Assembly: GCA_963693305.1 (NCBI GenBank)
Contig: OY855905.1
Span: forward strand, 46,189,395-46,253,394
Length of the DNA stretch: 64,000 nucleotides
Source: Meandrina meandrites
Taxonomy: Eukaryota > Cnidaria > Anthozoa > Scleractinia > Meandrinidae
Direction of reading: 5' to 3'
The notes beneath the pieces were generated by a model, which was not told the DNA's origin, did not search any database, and was given only the letters and a program-made list of their open reading frames with translations. This document shows positions 25,439 to 37,800 of the stretch, one piece after another (the stretch's first letter is position 1; the number at the start of each line of letters is the position of its first letter). The position numbers and the translations under genes were made by a program.

Positions 25439-28042
25439 CAGGAGTAGTAGTATTGATTGTTTTAGTTTGATTTCACTTAACGTGTTCCTTCTTATTACTG
25501 TTGAGATTGTAAACCACTTTCACTCCAGTTCACCCGCAGTTAAAACAAACGATTTCTGCCCGATTAAAATAGGAGCCCGTTAGCTATGAAACTGACAAAC
25601 AAACAGAGAACTTGACTTAAGGACGTTCGCGCGAAAATTTTCTAGTCGATAGATTTTTCTAAATTTTTTACTGAGGACGGATAATGAGTTACTTGTGTCA
25701 GAAATACAAAAAAAAGTGGGGGTCACCAAATTCGTTTCAGAGATAAAGTCTGTAGAAAACTACCCTGATTTTGAAAAATTGGCGCACGTAATTTCGCACG
25801 GCTTTCAAGGTTTGTAGTTTAAATTATCGATGATGAGAAAACGGAGGCAAACGATCTTGGTGATATTTTGAAGAAGTGCGTCTGTTGCGTAAATAATTTT
25901 AAGTATTACCATCTTTTATGCAAAACTTAGCCCTGGAAGAGGCATTTGAACCCGTCGTACGGCAAAACGAAAAGATCAAAAAGCGGAATTCGAACGTGCG
26001 TGGGGCAAAAATAATCAACCTTATAATCGATAGATTTTTTTCATTTTCTTACAAAACGTAGATAATTGTTAACAAAAGTGATCTGTTAAGAAAAAAGTAG
26101 GGGTCACCGACCATTTAAGCTTGCAAACTGCAAGCGAAGTTATCGCAACGGCTACTCACCCTATATGTGGTTGGAAAGATTCCTCAGCGCGCGCGCTCGA
26201 TGCATGACGTGGCGTAGCGTTGCGACAGGAATTACGTGCGCAGTAAGGATGCGCATAAACAATTAGCGCGAACGTCCTTAATTTCACCCCCTTGTCCAGT
26301 AAAATATGGCCAGGTCAGGTATCGTATGTTTATCAGTTGAATCATCGAAGAACGTAGACGATGGATCCTAACTTACGATAAAATACAAACCGCCCATAAG
26401 CTGCATTCGAGACGCGTCCCACTCACTTGTTATAGAGTATTACATCAGGGATCCACACTTTGGATGGGTCCACGTTCACTGATTTTATTCCTCCATAATG
26501 GGAAGTATTCCATCCCAACATCGGATTTTTCCATTTCTGTCAAAAATGTAATATACACAAAATCCAATAAACAATACAGATAAAAGAAGAAATGCTTTCG
26601 TACAGATATTTGAATGTTAAATAACCTCGGTTTAAGTGGCGATCAGTATAATACTACGAAGAAATGTTCATTACTTTTATTCGCTTCCTTGTTTGTCAAT
26701 TAGTAAAATGTTAGGCGCCAGCGAGAAAATAAAGCACCAAAAGTTAACAATACCTGACGAATCCAAACGTTAAGGGTGAGAAGCTGAGATTTGCTGTTCT
26801 ATAAACAAACAAAAAATCAAATTGTGCATCATCATTGTCACTGCGGTAAAACAGTTTTGCCAAATATAAGTATTTTTTTTTTTCGATTTCAAGCTAGTCT
26901 GGATTTCCGCTACCACGTTCGAGAAAACAATCCAGTCGTGGGAAACCTAAATTTTTGTTTCCAAAGTAACTCGTGATCTATTCCAGAAAAAAAAAAACAA
27001 GAATTACCATTTTTATCTCAACTTTTTAGTGATTACCATTCAGTTGTTACATTATTAGTACAGCTATTATTGGATTATTAGACTAGTACGATTTGTATTT
27101 AGATTTTATACTGTTATTTGTTTACTTCCATTCGAAAACAAGTCACCTCCTCCTCTTCCCCACCCTACTTTAAAGGGACGCTGAGCAAATATAAGGTGAG
27201 CTGGCTTATTTCCAGATTTTAAAGATACATATTCAGTATTATTCTGATCAACCTACCACTGATATAATTTGTATTAAGCTCAAACTGAAGTTAACATTGA
27301 CAACGTCGGACGTGTTGTAAACTGGCCTAACTTCTTTATCGTAGTCTTTAAACAAGTCTCTCAGAAGACGAAACTCTTCTGTTTCGCGTTTTGCTGACAA
27401 ATAACAAGAAACAGACAAAAAAACAAAGTTAGTAAACACAACAGGGGCGTATTTAATCAAAGGACTCACAGAGTGCCAAACTTGTATTTCCGTAAAATGC
27501 AGCTTCCGTAAACTTACTTGCAACTGAAATTTTAGATTGTATAATGTTTTAAAAATATACCTCCTGATACACTTCCTATCTTAATGTTCCTCCCGATTTT
27601 CAAGAGACAGGTATTATATTCAATGCATTTATTTTATTTTCAGACAAAACAAACAATGGACATTTAAAACATGAGTAATTTTTTACATCAATTTTTTCGA
27701 ATCGCTTTGTTAAACAGAGCAAGCCTGCTCAGGGTTGATAGTTGTGTTGCGCTCTGTTGTGTTCTTGGGCACGACAATTTACACGGGCAACGCGTATTCA
27801 TCACACAGGCTGACGAAAATCTTGGAATGGTGTAAAATTCTGGACAAAGTTTTGATGGACCACCATCACCACATCCAAGAAAAGTAGCAATATTTTTTGG
27901 TAGTCTCTCTGGGCTGCAGTGCATGATTCAGGAAAAGAAAAAAATTACCTAATGCAGTTGCCCCTTGCCAGCACGTTGCTAAAATAACTGCCAAGTACAA
28001 CAAATGTCTTGTGCACATCCTCCTACATGTCTCATTCTTCAT
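24153..28042 (-). CDS. Nicotinic acetylcholine receptor alpha-type subunit, complete 5-exon model
   Basis: Exons on the minus strand: 28042-27949, 27393-27257, 26798-26754, 26536-26427, 25275-24153. Phases agree: 1509 nt, 502 aa. The 45-nt third exon and the junction inside LYNNADD match classic nAChR gene structure. A signal peptide is followed by the ligand-binding domain: WIRQKW (loop D), WIPDVILYN (loop A), a 13-residue Cys-loop (C165...C179) and loop C YYNCCPYPYYD, whose vicinal cysteines mark an alpha-type subunit. Loop B has SWTF where SWTY is usual. M1-M3 follow; the M2 entrance GEKVGLGITVLLAMTVFLL has the glutamate of cation-selective channels. A basic/acidic M3-M4 loop and M4 end the protein. 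Expected role: acetylcholine-gated cation channel subunit in a pentamer. The start at 28042 is the first ATG after an in-frame stop; an alternative ATG at 28018 gives a shorter signal peptide. Confidence 0.95.
25364..25453. repeat. (CAG)n / (AGT)n microsatellite in nAChR intron 4
   Basis: ATT and AGT triplets lead into about 18-19 CAG units (roughly 25378-25434), then back into GTA/GGAGTAGTAG triplets. In the sense of the nAChR gene the tract is (CTG)n and intronic, so it is not translated. Confidence 0.95.
25618..26281. mobile_element. GGACGTTCGCG element, copy 1 (nAChR intron 4)
   Basis: The ends are AAGGACGTTCGCGCG and GCGCGAACGTCCTT, flanked by TTAA/TA-like sequence on both sides. The body holds AAGTGGGGGTCACCAAATTC, CTACCCTGATTTTGAAAAAT and TGCGCATAAACAATTAGCGC. 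The same ends and body recur in opposite orientation at 61951-62602. There is no coding capacity; it is a non-autonomous DNA element of about 660 bp. Confidence 0.8.
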
Positions 28043-31000
28043 CAGCTAAACATGCTCCTGTTAGAAGAACAGTATATGATATGTTAAAACAAACGACGGT
28101 ACAACAGTACAGTGTCATACATTTTACAAGTTGCGTACCGATTAGCCGCTTACGTTTCCTGTAATGAAGCGAAACCTTAATATGGCGTACGACATAGGTA
28201 CATTATGACGTCATACCATCTGCCGCAGCACTAAGCTTTGTTTTGAATTTGTTATGTTGTTTTATCCTGCCTTGAAATAATTTTAATTATCTTCAAAAGG
28301 AGAATACCAAGCAACCGGCAAAGAAAATATGACTAAAGTATATTGTTTAATCTCCTGGATTCAACTTGTTATTCTTAAAATGTTTAAGATGTTGGCATAC
28401 TTTACATGAGGTTTTTTTTTTTTTTTTTTTAAAATATATATATTGACATCCGTGCTACAAACAAAATCAACTTAACAACATTGTTATCAGTGGAGACGTC
28501 TCAAAGGGTGTGTTGGTATTTTCGAGACCGGCTTTTTGTAATTTTCGCTACGACGAAAATAGCTTATGAGAACACATTCTTTGCCTGATACTAGATAAAA
28601 GAATGATAACCAAAAAACCCCTCAAGGCAGTAAGTCGAGTAGAGTCAAGGTTAATCCATCGTTTCACAATACTGAAGTGGTCGTCTCTCCTCGTTGTGGT
28701 TTGCTGCGGTTTACCAATATAAGTGTGTGAAATCAGACAGTGCGCCACCGATAAACTAGAAATTACTTCCGAGAAATTAGGCTTAATGGGTTAACTTACC
28801 AATCGGATTAAGGTAAAAGCACTTGGTTTGGCTTGAAATAAATTTGGTAAGTTTCCCGTCGATACATGCTAAATGATAATTGGGATTATTACAAAGTAAA
28901 ATTTGATGAAGCAGACAGATTTTCTGAAGGAAGACTCAATTTTGTTATGTCCCCAGAGATGAAATTGACCACCAACATGTCAAAAAAATTAAGCTCAACA
29001 ATGAAAAAGCATAAAATTTAGTTTTGGATAATGGCATCAATCCTCTTTAAGGCTCTGCTTAAAGTTGCACAAAGGATTCTCTTTCACTGACTTGATTGAA
29101 GAAATTGTTTATTAGAATACTTACACGCCGTTCTTCACAAATATTACAATCGAGAATAAAAAGTAAAATTATTTTTTAAGAGTTTTAGGACTTAACTCAG
29201 CAAGTTAAATATTTGAACTACTAGAAATGATGGGTATTTGAATCCTACTTGAGATATGAAAAAGTGTGGAATCTCGATTTCTCTACCCCCAACTTTTCGA
29301 ACCTTTTGATAACGCCAACCTAAGGTTGCTTCCCTTCCCTTAGAACTATAATTATCACCAATTTCTCGAACCAATTTTCGCTTCCCATGGAGGTTCGAAA
29401 AATCGGGATTTCGCTGCCGGCTAGTACTATTTTCCTTAGAATCATTTCTGATTCACATCGGCAAAAGTATATTTATTTTAATTGCACTTACTACAACAGC
29501 TGCTTGGAATAACTAATTATTAACGATATATTCTAAGCTGGAAATATTCTGTTGAAGTAACTGTAATTTCTTCGCTTGCCAAATGCATTTGCTAAAACGT
29601 GTGAATTAAATGAGAAAAACAGATTACCTTCGCTCTCTCGCGGATATTAGTTTTGATGCCAATTAACACAATAATTCGAATCGAAGTTAAGCATTGGTCG
29701 ACTATTTCCATTGTACATGTTACGTTAAAAAAGGAAGTTGATAAATTGAATTTTAATCATTTACGTTAACTTGGCAGCAACTCATTAAAAAAATGAAACT
29801 AAAATAACCATTTTTTTCTGTACCTTTTAACTTATTTTGAGTGGTTTAAAGATACCTATATCTTCTAATTTACACAATACGCTAAAATTAATCAAACCAA
29901 AAATTTTAACAGAGAATAATATCGTAAAATACTCCAATCGTAAAAAGGTAGTTAAAAACCTCTCACCTACAACATTACTTTCAATTTATGCAAGCAGGTT
30001 GTGAAAGCAGCCTTGAGTACAAAGTACTCTAAGCTTTGCAACTTAAATCTCACAATTGATTTCTGATCGTTTCGAATCAAATCAAAGTTAAGCTCATCAC
30101 ATTGTAAAACATTTATTCTGGCTTTGACAATTATTATCGATTTAGCCTAAGGTTCGTTTTATTTGTTTAACTTTTAGTTGCCTCCTTCAATTTCGTGAGC
30201 TCAAAATTACTACTCAATTTAAATTTATCCATTCACCTTTCGTAAGATGTTGAGCTAGGATAGCTGAAGAATAAATGAATAATTCTTAAAATCTCACCTT
30301 TCAAAGGCGTCCATAAATTCCCGTGGTCCAATAATGTTTACTTCTTATTTTGACAGAACAGGGAATCCTGGAGGTCTTTTTGCAAAGAGAGGCTTCTTTA
30401 CACGAGTTCGAAAGCACAAAATTGGCAAATCAAAAAAACCAGCAAACAGAAAATTTCCAGCAAAGTGAATCAGTTCAGTTCTTGACAGCCTAAACCCAGC
30501 GCTGATGACAGTAACGCGTGAAATTTGAGTGAAATTTCCAGAGACAGCTTGGGTCTAACCGTGGGAAGTCCCACATACATAGAAAAGCCAATTTAACCAC
30601 TCGCAAACAAACAGGTGACCCAATACCGCTGTCAAATAATATGAAAACAAGCGCGGACAAAATGTAAACAAAGCCCATTTAACAGCTAGTGCCTGGTGTC
30701 GATAAAAGAAATGATGTTCGTTGAAATTACTTAAAACTGTTTTATAAATTATATTTTTTTGAAAATGACTTTGTTGGCCATACTGTATCCTAAACTTACT
30801 AAATACATGTGTGTTTTGGAATTTTTGGCTCGACGATTGCGCGGGCAAGATTGTTAAAAAAAAATTCATCTTCTATTTATATTTCATCGTCCCTTATATA
30901 AAAGTTTTTAACAAGTCACATTTAAATGAAAATTTCCAAAATTTTCCTCGTTTTTTCCTTAAGCTGAGGACAGAAATATTTCACCAAGAAGAGGATCGAG

Positions 31001-32232
31001 GAATAATATTGTTAAAAAATGTTTGGTTGTTTAATGTTCTAGACGCCGAAATAAATTAATATTCTAATTGTAAATTATTTTCCATGTATGAGCTGAATTT
31101 CACACCATGACGCAAAGTGAAAAGCGCATACGTTGTAATTGTAAGTGATGAAAGAAGGGACTTATATTTTCAGTATCACAGTTGCGCTATAGAGTTCTAA
31201 TGATATCAGGGTTAGTAGTAAGAACTTGTTCACTCAGGACTGTGTGAAGCATCGCGTTTCGTTTGAACAAAACAGAAAAGCACGGAGAACTCGCCACCAA
31301 TAAAACAACTCTCTGTTTGCGCTTTATGCTGATGTGTCCTGGCTAAGGCAACAAATCTTCACATGTTCATTTATGATTCCTATGGAGAATATTAACCAGT
31401 TACCATGATTCTATTGAGATTGAAATGTTGTCTATACGTTTCAGCGATCACTACGCTTTGACAGGTTAATAACTAATGGTGCTGTGCTTACTAAATATTC
31501 GATCATTTTGCGTTGTCGTTCTATAGAGGACGCTTCGAAAGAAGACACGAGTACAACGTTTGTCAGTAGAGTCATTTGTGCTAGCTTATTGACCTCTCCC
31601 CGTCTTGGTTAAAACATAATCCTGCAACCATCTTTTCCTACCCGAGGCTCACTCTTGTATTGAAGCGACTAATGCTTCGTTCAGCTTAGCCATGAGCACA
31701 ACCGCGCCGGCGGCATCTCATTTACTAAAAAAAAAAAGTCATAACAGCAGATTACGTCTGTAACGCAGGCTACCGTACAGCATTCAATAATAAATAAGGA
31801 CAAGGAAAATGAAGTAGACTTTATAGTTCGCGTTCCGTAAAATGCGTAGAATTTGTTCATTTCAAATTTCTGGCTGGCTGTGTACCAACAGTAACGCACG
31901 TGCAACAGTTGTGCTACTAGTCAGTGAACTTTTGCCGCCGCCGCACAATAACTTCGTGGTTCGCTTTTAAGTTTCCTAATGTGAAGCTTTAGAAAACTGT
32001 CGCTACAAGAATTGGTATACTGCAACGAAAAATGTCGTTAGAAAAAAAGTTTTATGAGAAGTGCAATGGTTTTGCACATGCGTTATACCTCTCGGTATAG
32101 TTGGTACATCTCCGTCGTACCATTACTCTTTATAAAATGTTCAAGTAATTGTGCGCGCTGTGATTGGTCAGTTCGAGTTCATTATAGCTCCATAAAGCAC
32201 GCTGCTTACGTCACGAGCGTGCTTTGTAATGG
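28043..32232. other. Intergenic, no gene supported
   Basis: It contains a poly-T run (about 28411-28430) and AT-rich sequence. Short open frames show no recognisable motif. A stretch near 29240-29420 with repeated TTCGAACC / GGTTCGA motifs looks like a decayed repeat. Nothing else was identified. Confidence 0.5.
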
Positions 32233-32371
32233 TAATAGGACTGAGTGGAGTCCAATTCGGTCTGTAATCATACGAGTGATTAACAAAATCGGATGACCGC
32301 GTAGCGGGAGTCCGATTTGTTTAATCACGAGTATGATTACAGACAGAATTGGACGACACTCAGTCCTATTA
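32233..32371. repeat. 139-bp near-perfect palindrome (TAATAGGACTGAG...)
   Basis: Arms of about 60 bp contain AATAGGACTGAG, TCCAATTCGGTCTG and TAATCATACGAGTGATTAA, then AATCGGA / TCCGATT. The hinge is near GACCGCGTAGCGGGAGTC. It looks like a very short hairpin MITE. Confidence 0.8.
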
Positions 32372-32552
32372 TCAATTAATCATAAGTATAACAAAATTCG
32401 GGGAAAAAAATAGATAAAGCGAAGCCTACTAAGGACTTATCATCACTAAGGCAAAAAAGCCATTCTTGAAGCTGAAGGTTTTAGGAATATCAAGGAGTAT
32501 TTAGTCACAACAAAGAACCAAATAAAGACCGCGCGCATGCGCAGCACGCGAA

Positions 32553-32630
32553 CTTTGTTATTGGAAACCTTGTTATTGGACACTTTGTTATTGGACACCT
32601 TGTTATTGGACACTTTGTTATTGGACACTT
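32553..32630. repeat. 15-bp tandem repeat, five copies
   Basis: The unit TTTGTTATTGGACAC (with one AAAC variant and two single-base changes) is repeated five times. The minus-strand frame therefore reads a KVSNN repeat, but this is a by-product of the 15-bp period and not evidence of a protein. Confidence 0.9.
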
Positions 32631-32892
32631 TAGCCGCGCGCGCTCCAATTTGGTAAAAAATAGGGCGTGCTAAGAACCAATCAGATTCGACAATTTTGTT
32701 ATAGTTGTGATTAATCGAGTTACAATGCACGCTGCTTACGTAACGAGTTTGAGCGCGCGCTATTTCCTTAGCATTTTATAAAAGAAATAAAAAACTTCAT
32801 AGGACTGAGCACTTGGGAATTTTTAAGAACACTCGAGAAGTGCGAGAAGCACTCGGCTGCGCCTCGTGCTTCTCTATGCAATTCTAAAATAT

Positions 32893-33212
32893 TGGAGCAT
32901 TTAGGCATATCATTTATATATAAAAGAAATAAAAGTGGTCCAAGGACTGACCCCTGTGGGACACCACAAGTTATAGTTTGGTAATCAGAATCAATACCAG
33001 ACAGAGAGACAAACTGTCTTCTGTTACTCAAATAAGATGCAAACCAATCATTTGAAACCCCTCGTATGCCATAATACTCCAGTTTAGTTAATAAAATTTT
33101 ATGGTTGACTGTATCGAATGCTTTACAAAGATCTAGGAATATACCACTACAGTACACGCCTTTATCAATTGATCTTTGAATCTTATCAGTCAAAAGAAGA
33201 AGAGCTTGATAA
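32893..33212 (-). pseudogene. Truncated non-LTR retrotransposon reverse transcriptase
   Basis: The minus-strand frame reads [10 protein letters not shown], then [13 protein letters not shown] (RT motif with the first catalytic aspartate), [20 protein letters not shown] and [20 protein letters not shown]. These are standard fingers/palm motifs of Jockey/CR1-type LINE reverse transcriptases. The copy breaks off about 10 residues after LYIND, before the FADD catalytic box. It starts near the ALLLLTDKI segment, so endonuclease, N-terminal RT and C-terminal parts are missing. The sequence after the break (near 32890) is unrelated and carries a small GAAGCACTCGG / GCCTCGTGCTTC palindrome. It is a dead fragment. 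Confidence 0.9.
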
Positions 33213-33536
33213 GCTTTTTAGTTTTTCTGAGTGTTGTTACCAATATCCTGTTTTAATTTATTTTTTTTTGAAGCATTGTATGAAGTCTTTTTCTGGTAAT
33301 AAAGTTGTTGTTGTTGGTTCTCTCGTGTTCTTAAAATTCCCCGCGTGCTTATATAACTCAACAATGCACTCGGATGCGTTTTTTATTTCTTTATTAATAT
33401 ACAATCTTCGTTCACTGTCCAAAATCCACGCGCGCAATTGGTTAAAATCGAGCACGTGATTTTACGTTACCTGACGTCAGCAAACTCCAACAGTGCGTTA
33501 TTGACAATAACGCATAAAAATCGTGCATTATCGACA

Positions 33537-33584
33537 ATGGCTTCAGCTGACAGATTTGCAGAAATAGTGGAAGAACAAATATGA
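33537..33584 (+). pseudogene. 15-residue coding relic (MASADRFAEIVEEQI)
   Basis: A start codon in a CAATGG context opens MASADRFAEIVEEQI and ends at TGA. From memory this resembles the start of tyrosine-recombinase-like (Crypton/DUF3504-type) proteins that are repeated in cnidarian genomes. Only the first exon-sized scrap is present. The assignment is weak. Confidence 0.3.
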
Positions 33585-33780
33585 ACTTATGAACGATTTT
33601 AAGCCTCACTTATATTTAATTAATCTATGGCTTTTTGTGATTTCTATATTCCTAAACTACGCCAGTATAATTTTGTGCTACTTAGATACAACTGAATTCT
33701 TAGTCTATTTATTAAAAATTCTTGTTCAAAGTTCGCGAAATTTTGTATTGCGTGCAGTGTACTCAGATTGTATATTAAAA

Positions 33781-33964
33781 GGGTTAGAGGCTGTTAGTTC
33801 GTGTTTTGTTTACAAATACACGCACTTGCTGGCAGCACAATGAACTCGAAATTTTCAATACTGCACTCGGCTACGCCTCGTGCAGTATTGAAAATTTCTC
33901 GTTCATTGTGCGGCCAGCGCGTGCGTGTATTTGTAAACAAGACACTCACAACAGTCTCTAACCC
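33781..33964. repeat. 184-bp palindrome
   Basis: The outer arms GGGTTAGAG...CTGTT and AACAG...CTCTAACCC enclose GTTTACAAATACACGCAC / GTGCGTGTATTTGTAAAC and CAATGAACTCGAAATTTTCA / TGAAAATTTCTCGTTCATTG. The hinge is near CTCGGCTACGCCTCG. Confidence 0.75.
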
Positions 33965-34823
33965 ATAAGTAAACCACCAAAAACGTTCAAATTAACAAAT
34001 GCTGCATGAACGGCGATGGTGAACTATTAATGAATCATTTTGAAATTGAGCTTTGATTTTACATATTCAGCTGAAGGCCTGAAGGATAGTTTTGACACCG
34101 ATAGACACATTAAATGGATTTATATACATGTGAGGTTGTCTGAAGAGTAAATTCATTACTTCACTGGCTTTGTAAGCGTCGCCATAGTGGTTGTTACAGC
34201 TTTGTAAAAACTTATCGCCTGCAACGGCCAATTTCGGCGAAATCTTTTGATAATGAACATTTAATAAAATTCTGTTTAGTCAGGTTCTCCTTACCGCCAT
34301 TGTTTGTGGTTTGCTAAACTCGTCTTGGTATTCACCTAATCGCCAATGAGTGATCAAAATTTTGTTATGTCATAATTCACCCATTAATACTCACGAGTTA
34401 ACAGTAACGTAATGAATTTTTAAACGAGTTCTGCTATCGCATCGTCAATGATTCGACTAGTCAAATAAATAGAACAACGCGTAATCAGATTCAGAATAAA
34501 CTGTAAGAAATTGAGAACTACTTGCACGACTTCATAGGGTCAAACATTAACTAGCAAATTGTTCGGCAGATAGTTTTCTCAGCTGCAAATTTCAACACGA
34601 AGATTGTATAATGATGTGTTAAATTTGTTTGGAAAAAGTCAGGTTTAGTTGATCGCCTTATGTAAACAAAAAAGTTATTGTCTCCGAATATCTATTTGCT
34701 CAGACATTAGTTCCTTCTTTTCCGGATTTCCAAACAAAGAAACAACGAAATACGTGTACATTTAGATAGCTTTGACCTGAATATTGTTAAGCCATAACCA
34801 GGTCTTAAAAGGAGGTAGTAAAA

Positions 34824-37800
34824 ATGAAGCTCGTATTTGCGATCATTTCTTTTGTTTTTTGTGTTCCTTTATCAGAAGGAAACATACCCGAAGGTAGGAA
34901 GGTTTCTCTTTTATTTTTCAGAATTACTTGTGTTTCGCAGATAGAATTATACAATACACTAGCAAAATGCATCAGTTCAACTAATTTCTGTTCCCACTTT
35001 TCGTGAAATATTTCCTGGATTATCAGAGAATCGGATTACCGAGGAAGATTTGATCCGAAATGGCATTTCTAAAAATAACAGAGAAAAAAAGAATAAAGAA
35101 AATTCGAGGATAAAAATATAGGAGGGTGATCCGATAAAAGAAATAACACCCCCAATAGTCCATGAGCCAGTATGGTGGTCGGTATCATCTGGGGGGATTA
35201 ATCTAAATGGTGATTTTTAGAAAGGTGGAGTAGTAACTAGTCAGAAAATACCTGATAGCAATTGATCGGTGGTAGTTTGTGGACTTGGGCGCCTTTGAAA
35301 GTTTTCTCTTAGCATGGAAACGAGGCTAAGGAGAATTGTTGTAATAGCGCCCAGTTAACAACACGAAAAATCCTAAAAGCTTCACATCATCGTATATCCT
35401 ATTCTAGAAGCTCAATTTTACCTTATTTGTCACATGCACATTAAAAGGAAAGGATTTTCTAATAAGATTGAGGACGACAGTACGGGGCCCAGTTCTCGGC
35501 CGGGTCCAGTTCTTGGCCACTTTATGTTCAAAAAAGTATTTTTACCCAAAGATAGACTGGTTCCTGTACTTTCGTTATCTTATGTCGTTCCCTTCCACTA
35601 ACTGCAGGACGTTGACAGGTTGGGTTGAAGCGAAGCAAGTTGAATTTGTTTTTCCGAAAATATGTTTCAACTCTTTTAACCTTTTCACTGCACTCAGGCG
35701 CGTAACGCATGTTACAAACTTTCTTTTCTAAAATAAGCCCCTTTAACACAATTTGTGATCGTAATAACAAAAATAAGTTTTAAAAGTAATTTAATATACT
35801 GAAAAAGTAATTAAACCTTCTTTAATATTTTGATTTGCGCACACTCTTTTTGTGGAAGACAACTGGGTCTACTGGCCAAAAACGGGGAACGCAAACGAAG
35901 CTACCATCTTCGTCATTGCTTGGACAGAAAAAGTGTTGCTTACACATATAAACTGAATGATGAAGCTAGTTGTGGGCGCAGTTTCAAGTTCCTGTGGTTC
36001 TTCTGAGGTACCTGCTATTTATATTCCGCATATCTATCCAACTACTCCAATCCGCTAAGCTGCCGAGTTTATCCTTTACATTAAATGGCTGGTTTTCACA
36101 GTTGGGCAGTCTACTCATTTCTGTGCACCTCATGCCGTTAGCTAAGCCAAAGCATAGAGCAGATCATTAATTATTTTCTACTGTCGATACATGACAGAGG
36201 CCCAAGGGGCCTCCATATTGTAGTCCAATGGTCGGACCTCCCTTTTAGCACACAGAAGTTGCTATTTTAGATCACTGACTGTTGTTGTGGTGGTTTTTAG
36301 AGCCCAGAAATTGCTGGTCAAAGCCTTTAACCCTTTCATGAACTGTAGTGAGAGTTCCTACTTCCTACCTAGCCTGGTGAAGGTTTCACGACACTCTTCT
36401 TTACTTGCTGCTGCACCTTTACTATCCTGAGGAAGGCACAAACAATTTATGCGCGCATTTAACACAGGCTTGCAGGCGTCCCGACTTAAAACGTTAGCAA
36501 CTCTTACTGTTGAGTCCAACGAACCTTGTGTGGTTTCTGGTACGTTCCACATTTAATGAACAGCGATGTCGCAATATAGTCGACAAATGCAACTGAGATA
36601 TAGTGAGGACTTCCGTGTCTTCAGATCGTGAAGGTGGTATGCCCGTATTTGCCTATGTGAAATGCATGTAGAAATAAAGGACCTTCTGTCACTTTCTAAC
36701 ATTGAAGTCAATTACCTCTTTACTGCCTCTTTGTCGTCTAGCTTCTGCCTTTCCATCTTCCATTCACCCGGACAATAAAACTGATGACACGTTCCTTATT
36801 GTTGTCGCTTGTTAGGAAACTTTGTTCATGTCTTACTAACGATCTGAGTTTTGCTGATGCCACGCAACTGATGCCGTCTTGCTCTGCGTGTAGATGTCTC
36901 TCCTCATTCTTTATTGTCATCCTTTAATAATATAATAATTAATATTTATATAGCGCTTATACATTGCTGTTTTAAGCGCTTTACAACAATAAAAATCCAT
37001 TCCTTGGTATGTGTCAAATACTATATATGTATCCGTTGCCCTGTGCATCGTCCCTCGGCATTTTATTCATGACTTTAACACCTCCAAAAGACACGAGCTC
37101 ACTCCGTCAATTCCGGAGCAGAGCTACTGGGAACTTGTTCAGCACCACTTACACATTTATTCCCTAGCAAAGTTGCAAAAGCAGCCATGTTAGTCTTGCG
37201 ACGGAAACCAAAAGATAGCCAAGGTATAACGACAGCGGCTCCCAGTGGAAGCAAGAAAACATTCCCTATCTAAGATTCTATCCTTGTAGCATTAGTTCAT
37301 TAGATAATTCAACCAAGAAGAGACCAATTAGGCTTGGGTTTAACTGTTGTTTCACAAGAAGCGATCTGTTTCTTCTGAATCAGTCAAGTGAAGTGTCTTT
37401 AACTGGTTTTCAAGGGATCATGGAATTTCTTAACTTGTGGGACTTAACTTCTCCATGCTTTCCTCTTTGAATGCTTTGTAGTATTTCTCACCAATATCAT
37501 ATGCTCTTATCAGGCTTTTGTGCCACGTTCTTTGAGATCTAACGAGATCCTGGTTTTCAGAAAAGGAATTGTAACAGTTTTTGGTCAGCTCAACCACCAT
37601 CGCAGAAATAGTTGTTGATAATTTTGATACAAGATCGCTGGAGGTCTGTTTGTTATAATTCATGTTCTGTTTGACTGTACCGCGTCTCTCACCTGCGCAT
37701 AGTAAAGAGCAAGGTTTCTAGCGGTGTTATTCTTGCTGTGCACGCCTGGAATCATCGATCGTATGACATGGAGTGATAGTTCTATATTGCCCTCTTAAAA

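Noticed and set aside
25135..25470. Plus-strand frame with a long alanine run
   Set aside because: It is antisense to the nAChR ligand-binding exon and then runs through the intronic CAG microsatellite.
32446..32730. Minus-strand frame with a KVSNN repeat
   Set aside because: The repeat is produced by a 15-bp tandem DNA repeat, a multiple of three; flanking residues show no domain.
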